Shown piece by piece: positions 1-6,430 of a stretch of DNA of 6,548 bases (the first letter of the stretch is position 1; each line of letters begins with the position of its first letter). The position numbers and the translations under genes are program-made. The notes beneath the pieces were generated by a model. The model made no database searches. It had not been told where the DNA came from and saw nothing but the letters and a program-made list of their open reading frames with translations. This DNA is from Treponema sp. (GTDB lineage: Bacteria; Spirochaetota; Spirochaetia; Treponematales; Treponemataceae): assembly GCA_017613485.1 (NCBI GenBank), contig JAGADS010000138.1, positions 1 through 6,548 of the forward strand, written 5' to 3'.

Positions 1-1073
1 ATCTGATAGTTCGGCGGATAATTGTTCTGCAGGAGGACTCCCTCTATCTGGCTCGGGAATACGTTGACGCCACGGATGATGAGCATGTCGTCGGTACGTC
101 CCATCGGCTTTGACATGCGCACAAATGTTCTTCCACATGAGCATGGGGTTCTGTTAAGCACACCGATATCCTTTGTCCTGAACCTCATGAGCGGGAAGGC
201 CTTCTTTGTGATTGCGGTAAACACCAGCTCGCCTTTTTCTCCGTCAGGAAGCTTTTCTCCGGTCTCCGGGTTGATTGTCTCGATGATGAAGTGATCCTCG
301 TTTACGTGCATTCCCTTCTGCTCAGAGCATTCAAATGCAACGCCAGGTCCCATAACCTCTGTAAGGCCATAGATGTCGTAAGCCTTTAATCCAAGCGATT
401 TCTCTATGCCACGGCGCATCTCCTCTGTCCATGGCTCAGCACCAAAAATACCAGCCTTGAGGTTCAGGTAATCCGGACCATATCCCATATCGTGCAGGGT
501 CTCGCCAAGGTATGCCGCATAAGACGGTGTACAGCAGAGAATCGTTGCCTTGAGGTCATGCATGAACGCAATCTGACGCGGTGTGTTTCCGGCAGAAATA
601 GGGATCACAGTTGCCCCAAGCTTTGTCGCACCGCCATGAACTCCAAATCCACCTGTAAAAAGACCATAACCGTAAGCATTCTGAACAGTGGAATTTTCAT
701 CAGCACCAGTTGCCACAAGCTGACGTGCCACACAATCATCCCAGATATCAAGGTCCTCTTTTGTGTAACCTACAACAATCTGCTTACCTGTAGTGCCAGA
801 AGAAGACTGAATGCGCACAACATCTTTCATCGGAACAGCAAACAGTCCATAAGGATATGTCTGCCTTAAGTCATCCTTGCATGTAAACGGAATCTTGGCA
901 ATGTCATCCAGGCTCTTGATGTCATCCGGGGTTACGCCGGCCTCTTTGCAGCGGTTCCTGTAATACTCTACATTCTCGTAGACGTGACGGAAATTCTCCG
1001 CCAATCTCTGCCCCTGAAGCTTCTTCAATTCTTCCAGCGGCATACACTCTTTGTCTTTTTGGAAATACTTCAT
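1..1073 (-). CDS. paaK: Phenylacetate-CoA ligase (AMP-forming), 3' end missing
   Basis: The frame is open from an ATG at 1073 to the left edge, giving 357 codons. The family is usually about 430 residues, so roughly the last 70 to 80 lie outside. The enzyme activates phenylacetate or related aryl-acetates with ATP and CoA in the cytoplasm. Seen: the adenylate-forming P-loop motif SSSGTTGK at residues 90-97, GAEPWTEEM just before the YGLTE motif at 235-239, and [11 protein letters not shown] from 334, the hinge region typical of PaaK. A Shine-Dalgarno AGGGAG lies 11 bases upstream of the ATG, slightly far. It follows iorB by 135 bases on the same strand and probably has its own promoter as well as any read-through from the ior genes. 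In anaerobes this ligase is often found beside iorAB, acting on aryl-acetyl-CoA made or used by that enzyme. Its exact aryl substrate (phenyl-, indole- or hydroxyphenyl-acetate) cannot be read from the sequence. Confidence 0.93.
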   Translation of the reverse strand, partial: MKYFQKDKECMPLEELKKLQGQRLAENFRHVYENVEYYRNRCKEAGVTPDDIKSLDDIAKIPFTCKDDLRQTYPYGLFAVPMKDVVRIQSSSGTTGKQIVVGYTKEDLDIWDDCVARQLVATGADENSTVQNAYGYGLFTGGFGVHGGATKLGATVIPISAGNTPRQIAFMHDLKATILCCTPSYAAYLGETLHDMGYGPDYLNLKAGIFGAEPWTEEMRRGIEKSLGLKAYDIYGLTEVMGPGVAFECSEQKGMHVNEDHFIIETINPETGEKLPDGEKGELVFTAITKKAFPLMRFRTKDIGVLNRTPCSCGRTFVRMSKPMGRTDDMLIIRGVNVFPSQIEGVLLQNNYPPNYQ

Positions 1074-1145
1074 GTTCGTTTTTACTCCCTGAACGATAGC
1101 ATTTCGATTTTCACCGGTTATGTTTCTTTATACAATAACATTTAT

Positions 1146-1174
1146 ACTATAAACCAAAAGCCCATTAAATTCAA
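1146..1174 (-). promoter_or_regulatory. Putative sigma70-type promoter for paaK
   Basis: Read on the minus strand, TTGAAT (1169-1174) and TATAGT (1146-1151) are separated by exactly 17 bases, each one or two changes from consensus. A start site near 1139 would give a leader of about 65 bases before the paaK ATG. The surrounding gap (1074-1208) is AT-rich and holds no gene. No terminator with a T-tract separates it from iorB, so paaK may also be read from the upstream promoter. AT-rich sequence yields such matches by chance, so this is only a candidate. Confidence 0.45.
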
Positions 1175-1208
1175 TAAGTTTTGGAATTCTGGAGTAAAAT
1201 GTAGTTGA

Positions 1209-1775
1209 TTACTCTCTTCCCAGTGCAAATGCCTTTTTGTTCATTTCCAGGAACTGTGGCTTTACAAGTTTTTCGATTGCCTTGAGCCATTCTTCCTCTG
1301 CAAAATCCATGTATTTTGAAAGACGACCCATCAGCACTATGTTTACTGCCTTGGCGGTTCCTGCCTGCTGAGCCAAAGAAAGACAGTCCACGGCATCCAC
1401 AAAAAATCCTGCGTCCTTCATCTTTTGCACAAGATTCTCAGGATATTGTACCGCTCCTGTAATAACCGGCATCGGATCTATCATCTGAGTATTCACAATT
1501 ATCTTTCCGTCACTCTTGAGGTATTCGGTGTAACGGGCTGCCTCCAGAAGCTCAAACGAGACGATGTAATCAGCCTGACCTTTGTCAACGATCGGCGAAC
1601 AGACTTTTTCTCCATAACGGACATATGTCACCACAGATCCTCCGCGCTGACTCATTCCATGAACTTCGCTCACCTTGACGTCATAACCGGCATCCAGCAG
1701 AACCTGCCCAAGAGTCTTTGAAGCAAGCAATGCACCCTGACCACCAACGCCAACAATCAAAATATTCTTTACCAT
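1209..1775 (-). CDS. iorB: Indolepyruvate:ferredoxin oxidoreductase, beta subunit
   Basis: A 188-residue protein, the normal length for IorB, belonging to the pyruvate ferredoxin/flavodoxin oxidoreductase gamma-domain family. Seen: the N-terminal GVGGQG loop at residues 9-14 and the strongly conserved SEVHGMSQRGGSV at 36-48. With IorA it forms the cytoplasmic enzyme that oxidatively decarboxylates aryl-pyruvates (indolepyruvate, phenylpyruvate, hydroxyphenylpyruvate) to aryl-acetyl-CoA, CO2 and reduced ferredoxin, and it can run in reverse. The ATG at 1775 is well supported by AGGAGG seven bases upstream. The gene follows the DNA methyltransferase by only 11 bases. IorB normally follows IorA directly, so the methyltransferase between them is unusual. 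The stop is TAA at 1209-1211. Confidence 0.95.
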   Translation of the reverse strand: MVKNILIVGVGGQGALLASKTLGQVLLDAGYDVKVSEVHGMSQRGGSVVTYVRYGEKVCSPIVDKGQADYIVSFELLEAARYTEYLKSDGKIIVNTQMIDPMPVITGAVQYPENLVQKMKDAGFFVDAVDCLSLAQQAGTAKAVNIVLMGRLSKYMDFAEEEWLKAIEKLVKPQFLEMNKKAFALGRE

Positions 1776-1782
1776 AATGGCT

Positions 1783-1788
1783 CCTCCT
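1783..1788 (-). promoter_or_regulatory. Ribosome binding site of iorB, overlapping the upstream stop codon
   Basis: On the minus strand the methyltransferase stop TAG (1787-1789) runs directly into a perfect AGGAGG, so the string reads TAGGAGG. The iorB ATG starts seven bases after it. This close packing suggests that iorB is read from the same transcript as the methyltransferase and may be translationally coupled to it. It also fixes the iorB start. Confidence 0.85.
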
Positions 1789-2887
1789 ATTTTTCCAAAA
1801 CAAATAGATATTCGGAAACATGAATGTCACGCTTATGTAAATTCCTGCTTCCACGAAATGTATTATACTTTATCTCCGCAATTTTAACTTTTCCGATTTT
1901 CTCAAGCATCTCTTTCATTTCATCATAGCTGATGAATCCCTCTGAATTATACGAGATGATTACGAATTTTGACGGAACATTAGAAATTATTTCTTCCAGG
2001 GATCCTAATGCAGTTCCAGACTTGTTGAATGCTGAGCGATTCCAATCCTGTGCAATTCCACTGACCTCACTTATCTCAACATCAAGCTTGTTCTTTAGGA
2101 TCAGATTCAGCATAAAGTAATTTGAACCATACGGATGCTGATTGTACGGAGGATCAAGATAGACCACATCCAGACCTTTCAGTTTTTTGGAAAGAGCAAC
2201 CGCATCTTCCTGATGAATTTCCAGGTTTGATTCAAAATTACTGAAAACCGGTTCCTTCAATTCAATCCTGCTCATTATTCTGGGCAGGGCATTTTTTCCC
2301 TCCGCACCAAAGCAGCCTATTCCAGTTTTCTTGTCCTTGTAGAATCCCTTAAAGACCCCGCTCGTATTTACATGAATCGAAGCTTCCGTTATAAGCGGGG
2401 CCAAAAAGAATTTCTTGAGGCCGTTATCCTTTACAAGAGAGTCTATCAAGCTGCGGTATGTGTCGATAAGGAGAGCATTTTCGTGTGTGTAAAAAACTCT
2501 TTCGCCTGCCTGAATATTGTCATCATCTTTTGGAGCATAGTTTTGCGTGATTATTCCGGGAAGTTTTTCTTTTTGACAGGACTCCAGAATCTCTTTTCTC
2601 AATTGTGAACACTCCTTTTCGGGATAGTCACTTTTATTGATCAGGTAGCAGCTGTTTATAAGAGATGAATAGTTCTCCAAATCATTTACAATCAGATTTG
2701 AAGAATGCTTCTTGAACATTCTTGCGACAATACCTGAACCAGAAAAAAGGTCAGCGCAAACAAGTTTTTCCTTTCCGAGTTTTTTAGAGATTGCATCAAC
2801 TTCTGTTTCGATGTCACCAATAAGGCTTCTTTTGTTGCCAATGTAAGTGATGATTTGAGTAGTTAAAAAATCCCTGTTCTCTTCCAT
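1787..2887 (-). CDS. D12-class (alpha group) N6-adenine DNA methyltransferase
   Basis: About 366 residues. Expected to transfer a methyl group from S-adenosylmethionine to N6 of adenine in a specific DNA site; the site cannot be read from the sequence. Seen in alpha-class order: motif X TYIGNKRSLI (residues 14-23), the SAM-binding motif I DLFSGSG (46-52), a long middle section that would hold the target recognition domain, then catalytic motif IV DPPY (245-248) followed by NQHPYGSNYF. All key motifs are intact, so it looks active. I chose the ATG at 2887 because family members tend to begin shortly before the TxQIITYIGNKR segment. An in-frame TTG at 2908 would add seven residues, and neither start has a strong Shine-Dalgarno. 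It sits between iorA and iorB with no restriction nuclease gene in view. Hand counts of two sample lines give about 33-37% GC, against 53-55% for two iorA lines, which suggests acquisition by transfer. Function class is confident; role (solitary, or part of a restriction system elsewhere) is unknown. Confidence 0.9.
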   Translation of the reverse strand: MEENRDFLTTQIITYIGNKRSLIGDIETEVDAISKKLGKEKLVCADLFSGSGIVARMFKKHSSNLIVNDLENYSSLINSCYLINKSDYPEKECSQLRKEILESCQKEKLPGIITQNYAPKDDDNIQAGERVFYTHENALLIDTYRSLIDSLVKDNGLKKFFLAPLITEASIHVNTSGVFKGFYKDKKTGIGCFGAEGKNALPRIMSRIELKEPVFSNFESNLEIHQEDAVALSKKLKGLDVVYLDPPYNQHPYGSNYFMLNLILKNKLDVEISEVSGIAQDWNRSAFNKSGTALGSLEEIISNVPSKFVIISYNSEGFISYDEMKEMLEKIGKVKIAEIKYNTFRGSRNLHKRDIHVSEYLFVLEK

Positions 2888-2941
2888 TACTTGTTCCAAT
2901 CTGCCCAAAACCGCACCGATTTCAACTGGAGTTAAAGCCTC

Positions 2942-4684
2942 TTACAATGCTCCGAACTTACACATCTGGGCACAAACACCGCAGCCCACACACAATGTAA
3001 CGTCGATTTTTGCTTTTCCGTCTTTCATCGCTATGGCAGGGCATCCTATTTTCATGCACATCTTGCAGGAACGGCATTTTTCTGCATCCACTTTCAGCGG
3101 TGGCTTTGGCTTAACTTCCTTAAGCAATGCACAAGGACGGCGGCTGATAATAAGGCTTGGCTCCTGAACCTCAAGTTCTTCCTTTACGGCTTTCTCACAT
3201 TCTGCAATGTTGTATGGGTCTACCACACGCACACGGCTGATTCCCATTGCATGTGCCAGTGCCTCAAGATCCACACGCCCCGCGGGATTTCCATAAAGAT
3301 CTTTTCCTGTTGTGGGATTCTGCTGATGACCTGTCATTCCTGTGATTGAATTATCCAGAACGATTACAGTTGAATTTGAACGGTTGTATGCAATAGAGGC
3401 AAGACCTGTCATTCCTGAATGCATGAAAGTTGAATCACCGATAACGGCAACTGTTTTCTTCTCATGCTCATCTCCTGTACTCTTGTTCCATCCGTGAATG
3501 CCGCTGAACGATGCACCCATGCACAGTGTAACATCCATCGCAGAAAGAGGTGCCACAGAACCAAGGGTGTAACATCCGATGTCACCGAATACCGTAACCT
3601 TGAGCTTGTTCAATGCATAGAACATTCCGCGGTGGGGGCATCCTGCACACATGATCGGCGGGCGCACAGGTATGTCTTCTTCCAGTTTCTTTCCCTGATC
3701 AACTTTTTTTCCAAATGCCTGGGAAATAAGATTCTGACTGAACTCTCCGCAAATCGGGAACATGTCTTTTCCGTGAATCTCCACACCAAGCTCAAGAGAA
3801 CGGCAATAGTTCTCGATTATCGGATCAAGCTCTTCTATTACGATTATCTTTTTAAGGCCCTTTGCAAAATCACGTATCATTTTTGCAGGAAGCGGATTTA
3901 CCATGCCAAGCTTAAGTATGTTTGCCTCGTCACCCAGAACTTCCTTGGTATACTGATAGCTTGTTGATGATGTTATGACACCAACGTCGGCAAGGGCAGA
4001 ACCAGGGGCTGCTTTTTCCACACGGTTGATTCCGCTGGTACATGACCATTCCTCTATGTCCTTCATTCGCTGCTCAACAAACGGATGACGGCGTATGGCA
4101 TTTGCTGGTGCCATTACATATTTCTGGATGTTCTTCTCGTATTTCTTATGCTCCAGATTTGAACGCTCAACAGGCTCTACAATGCTCTGGCTGTGGGCAA
4201 CACGGGTACACATCTTGTAAAGAATCGGTGTGTCAAATTTCTCGCTCAACTCAAACGCAAGGGATGCAAAAGCACGTGCTTCCTCGGAGTCACTCGGCTC
4301 AATCATCGGGATTTTGGATGCAATGGCATGATGACGGCTGTCCTGCTCATTCTGGGAGGAATGCATTCCAGGGTCATCTGCAACTCCCACAATCAGACCT
4401 GCATTTACTCCGGTATAGCTCATCGTATAAAGTGGATCTGCCGCCACATTCAAGCCTACATGCTTCATTCCGCAAAAAGAACGGTGTCCCGCAAGACATG
4501 CTCCAAATGCACTTTCCAGGGCAACTTTCTCGTTTGGTGCCCATTCACAATATATTTCCTTGTATTTTGCAGCCTCTTCCGTAATCTCGGTGCTTGGTGT
4601 TCCTGGATAACTTGAAATAAACTCACAGCCGGCCTCAAACAAACCACGGGCCGCAGCCGCATTTCCTAACATCAGTTGCTTCAT
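2942..4684 (-). CDS. iorA: Indolepyruvate:ferredoxin oxidoreductase, alpha subunit
   Basis: A 580-residue thiamine-diphosphate and iron-sulfur subunit; with IorB it interconverts aryl-pyruvates and aryl-acetyl-CoA using ferredoxin. Seen in order: an N-terminal pyrimidine-binding domain with SSYPGTPSTEI and the segment CGMKHVGLNVAADPL; a central PxMCAGCPHRG motif; the thiamine-binding signature starting GDS at 416 and ending at DN (444-445), followed by TGHQQNPTTG; and a C-terminal ferredoxin-like domain with two [4Fe-4S] motifs, C537/C540/C543/C548 and C565/C568/C571/C575. The protein ends five residues after the last cysteine. The ATG at 4684 is preferred over the longer start at 4732: it has AGAGG five bases upstream and gives the family-typical N-terminus MKQLMLGNAAAARG, whereas the 4732 codon lies upstream of the predicted transcript start. 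It is the first gene of the minus-strand group. Its stop codon is in the same frame as the following methyltransferase. Confidence 0.96.
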   Translation of the reverse strand: MKQLMLGNAAAARGLFEAGCEFISSYPGTPSTEITEEAAKYKEIYCEWAPNEKVALESAFGACLAGHRSFCGMKHVGLNVAADPLYTMSYTGVNAGLIVGVADDPGMHSSQNEQDSRHHAIASKIPMIEPSDSEEARAFASLAFELSEKFDTPILYKMCTRVAHSQSIVEPVERSNLEHKKYEKNIQKYVMAPANAIRRHPFVEQRMKDIEEWSCTSGINRVEKAAPGSALADVGVITSSTSYQYTKEVLGDEANILKLGMVNPLPAKMIRDFAKGLKKIIVIEELDPIIENYCRSLELGVEIHGKDMFPICGEFSQNLISQAFGKKVDQGKKLEEDIPVRPPIMCAGCPHRGMFYALNKLKVTVFGDIGCYTLGSVAPLSAMDVTLCMGASFSGIHGWNKSTGDEHEKKTVAVIGDSTFMHSGMTGLASIAYNRSNSTVIVLDNSITGMTGHQQNPTTGKDLYGNPAGRVDLEALAHAMGISRVRVVDPYNIAECEKAVKEELEVQEPSLIISRRPCALLKEVKPKPPLKVDAEKCRSCKMCMKIGCPAIAMKDGKAKIDVTLCVGCGVCAQMCKFGAL

Positions 4685-4721
4685 GTATTCCTCTTTATGA
4701 ATCAATTTTCTTTGTTCTACT

Positions 4722-4749
4722 ATTATACACATACTGGCAAAAATGTAAA
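4722..4749 (-). promoter_or_regulatory. Putative sigma70-type promoter for iorA
   Basis: On the minus strand a perfect TATAAT (4722-4727) is preceded, after 16 bases, by TTTACA (4744-4749), one change from the -35 consensus. Transcription would begin near 4715, leaving a leader of about 30 bases before the iorA ATG at 4684. This placement supports the shorter iorA start. It diverges from the znuC promoter, with about 23 bases between the two -35 boxes. Confidence 0.65.
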
Positions 4750-4772
4750 TGTAATGACTATCTAGGCCTCAA

Positions 4773-4801
4773 TTGACAAAGAGGGCTTTTATTGGTATAA
4801 A
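4773..4801 (+). promoter_or_regulatory. Strong sigma70-type promoter for znuCB
   Basis: A perfect -35 box TTGACA (4773-4778) and a near-perfect -10 box TATAAA (4796-4801) are spaced by the ideal 17 bases. The start site would be near 4808, about 30 bases before the znuC ATG. A palindromic operator candidate begins one base after the -10 box. Confidence 0.8.
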
Positions 4802-4802
4802 T

Positions 4803-4817
4803 TGAAAACGATTTTCA
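4803..4817 (+). promoter_or_regulatory. Fur/Zur-family operator candidate
   Basis: The 15-base string TGAAAACGATTTTCA has perfect six-base inverted arms (TGAAAA / TTTTCA) around a three-base centre. It closely resembles the TGAAAATnATTTTCA pattern described for actinobacterial zinc-uptake regulators (Zur/FurB) and the general Fur-family box. It covers the predicted transcription start of znuCB, where a bound repressor would block RNA polymerase. The logical reading is zinc- or metal-dependent repression of the transporter. No regulator gene is in the window, so the identity of the binder (Zur, Fur, Mur or PerR) is inference. Confidence 0.65.
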
Positions 4818-4839
4818 CTTTTATTTCCTTGGAGGAAAG

Positions 4840-5544
4840 ATGGCTCAGTTGATTTGCCGGGATTTATGTCTTGGTTATGATGGAAATATACTTCTCAACA
4901 ATCTGAATTTTTCTGTAAACGCAGGTGACTATCTTTGCATTGTAGGTGAAAACGGAACAGGAAAAACCACACTGATGAAAACAATCCTTCATCTGCAAAA
5001 ACCACTTTCCGGTGAAATAAAAACCTCAGACGGTGTCCTTGCAAGCCAGATAGGATACCTTCCTCAGCAGACTGCCATACAGAGGGATTTCCCTGCATCT
5101 GTAAAGGAAATTGTTCTCTCTGGATTTCAGGCAAAACCAGATTATTTCTTCTGGTATTCCTCCAGACAAAAAAAAGAGGCCATGGCAAATATTGAGCGCA
5201 TGGGTATAACCCAGCTGGCAGACAAATGCTACCGTAATCTTTCCGGCGGTCAGCAGCAGAGGGTTCTTCTTGCACGTGCTCTGTGTGCAACAAAAAAAAT
5301 GCTCCTTCTTGATGAACCGGTTACAGGCCTTGATCCCATTGCCACAAACGAAATGTATGCATTAATCGATTCCCTGAATAAATCCGGCATATCCATCATA
5401 ATGATTTCACACGACATTAATTTTGCAGTTGAACACGCAAGCCATATCCTGCATATCGGTAAACATGTTTTCTTTGGAACAAAAGATGAATATTGCAGCA
5501 GTGAAATTGGAAAAATGTACCTGAATCTGGAGGCAGCACAATGA
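4840..5544 (+). CDS. znuC: Zinc/manganese ABC transporter, ATP-binding protein
   Basis: A 234-residue ABC ATPase, a normal length for ZnuC-type subunits, acting on the cytoplasmic face to power metal import. Seen: Walker A GENGTGKT (residues 36-43), Q-loop at Q76-Q77 within GYLPQQ, ABC signature LSGGQ (134-138), Walker B LLLDEP (155-160) and the switch histidine H191 in ISHD. The segment DFPASVKEIVLSG after the Q-loop is typical of the metal-type (ABC-3 partner) subfamily. The ATG at 4840 is preceded by GGAGG with four intervening bases. It overlaps znuB by four bases (ATGA), so the two are co-translated. The promoter and Fur/Zur-like palindrome upstream suggest metal-dependent expression. 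Zinc is favoured over manganese mainly because of that palindrome; residues alone do not settle the metal. Confidence 0.92.
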   Translation: MAQLICRDLCLGYDGNILLNNLNFSVNAGDYLCIVGENGTGKTTLMKTILHLQKPLSGEIKTSDGVLASQIGYLPQQTAIQRDFPASVKEIVLSGFQAKPDYFFWYSSRQKKEAMANIERMGITQLADKCYRNLSGGQQQRVLLARALCATKKMLLLDEPVTGLDPIATNEMYALIDSLNKSGISIIMISHDINFAVEHASHILHIGKHVFFGTKDEYCSSEIGKMYLNLEAAQ

Positions 5545-6386
5545 TCGGACTGTTTGAGGAAATAGTTTCTTATTTTTCATTTGATTTTGTCCGCAATGCC
5601 CTGATTGTAAGCGTCTTGATTTCCCTCTGCTCTTCTCTTCTTGGGGTGACGCTTGTGCTTAAGCGGTTTTCGTTCATCGGGGACGGTCTTTCTCATGTTG
5701 CATTCGGTGCTCTTGCCATTGCAACTGTCCTCAAGGTTACCAACAGTATGCTTGTGGTTCTTCCGATTACTGTTGCCTGTGCCATACTGATTTTGCAGGC
5801 TGGTCAGAACAGAAAGATCAAGGGTGATGCCACCATTGCAATGATTTCGGTTGGTGCGCTTGCAGTCGGTTACCTTCTTATCAATCTGACATCAAATTCT
5901 TCCAATGTTTCCGGTGATGTATGCTCTACCCTGTTCGGATCAACTTCCATCCTGACTATTTCACGTCTGGAGCTTTGGCTTTGCATTATCCTGTCTGTTA
6001 TCGTGGTTATAATATTCATCTTTCTCTATCACAAAATCTTTGCGATTACATTTGACGAGAATTTCTCCCAGGCAGTCGGCTTGAACGTAAAGGCATATAA
6101 CCTGCTGATTGCAACTATGATAGCAGTCATCATCGTCCTTGCCATGAATCTTGTCGGCTCACTTTTGATTTCCGCACTTGTGATTTTCCCGGCTATTTCT
6201 GCCATGCTTGTCTTCAAGAGCTTTAAGCGTGTCACCATCTGCTCCGTGATTTTCTCCATTACATGTGCAGTCCTCGGGCTTTTGGTTTCGATTGTTGCAG
6301 GAACACCGGTCGGTTCAACTATTGTGGCCGCTGACATTCTTGGCTTCCTGATTTTTTATGTCGTCGGTCATGTCTTGCACCGTTAA
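5541..6386 (+). CDS. znuB: Zinc/manganese ABC transporter, permease (ABC-3 family)
   Basis: A 281-residue integral membrane protein, within the usual 260-290 range for ABC-3 permeases. Seen: about eight hydrophobic segments (roughly residues 20-40, 50-65, 69-86, 97-117, 143-166, 189-207, 208-226, 235-254, with a last one near 262-279). The family motif GDGLSHVAFG occurs at 47-56, and the cytoplasmic segment FDENFSQAVGLNVKAYN, near residue 172, is the type of region that contacts the ATPase. It would form the membrane channel with ZnuC. The start ATG lies inside the znuC stop (ATGA), with GGAGG about eight bases upstream. The stop is TAA at 6384-6386. The metal (Zn, Mn or Fe) cannot be decided from the permease alone; the Zur-like operator upstream points to zinc. 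Confidence 0.92.
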   Translation: MIGLFEEIVSYFSFDFVRNALIVSVLISLCSSLLGVTLVLKRFSFIGDGLSHVAFGALAIATVLKVTNSMLVVLPITVACAILILQAGQNRKIKGDATIAMISVGALAVGYLLINLTSNSSNVSGDVCSTLFGSTSILTISRLELWLCIILSVIVVIIFIFLYHKIFAITFDENFSQAVGLNVKAYNLLIATMIAVIIVLAMNLVGSLLISALVIFPAISAMLVFKSFKRVTICSVIFSITCAVLGLLVSIVAGTPVGSTIVAADILGFLIFYVVGHVLHR

Positions 6387-6430
6387 TGCCAAAGTTGTAG
6401 AATAAACCATCCTTACTCTGGAGCTTTTAT

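Noticed and set aside
492..869. Open plus-strand frame of 125 codons
   Set aside because: It lies antisense within paaK, whose motifs are unmistakable. The translation is rich in Cys, Arg and Thr with no recognisable domain, and no ribosome binding site was noted.
1192..1214. Inverted repeat GAGTAA / TTACTC with an 11-base loop at the end of iorB
   Set aside because: The stem is only six pairs with two G-C pairs and no T-tract follows on the minus strand, so it is not a credible intrinsic terminator.
1787..2887. Complete restriction-modification or defence system
   Set aside because: Only the methyltransferase is present. The flanking genes are clear metabolic genes and no nuclease, specificity subunit or recombinase is in the window.
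3464..3967. Open plus-strand frame of 167 codons
   Set aside because: Antisense to the thiamine-binding and central part of iorA; no domain or start signal.
4042..4584. Open plus-strand frame of 180 codons, overlapped by another at 4193-4615
   Set aside because: Both lie antisense to iorA and have low-complexity, Cys/His/Ser-rich translations typical of shadow frames.
4685..4732. Longer iorA start adding 16 residues
   Set aside because: The start codon lies upstream of the predicted transcription start and next to the TATAAT box; the added residues do not match the family N-terminus, while the ATG at 4684 has a good ribosome binding site.
4744..4756. Short direct repeat of TGTAA near the -35 box of iorA
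   Set aside because: Two copies of five bases in AT-rich DNA are expected by chance; no third copy or palindrome supports an operator.
6387..6430. Possible terminator between znuB and the lipoprotein gene
   Set aside because: No stable hairpin or T-tract is seen; the 44 bases look like a simple intra-operon spacer with a ribosome binding site.
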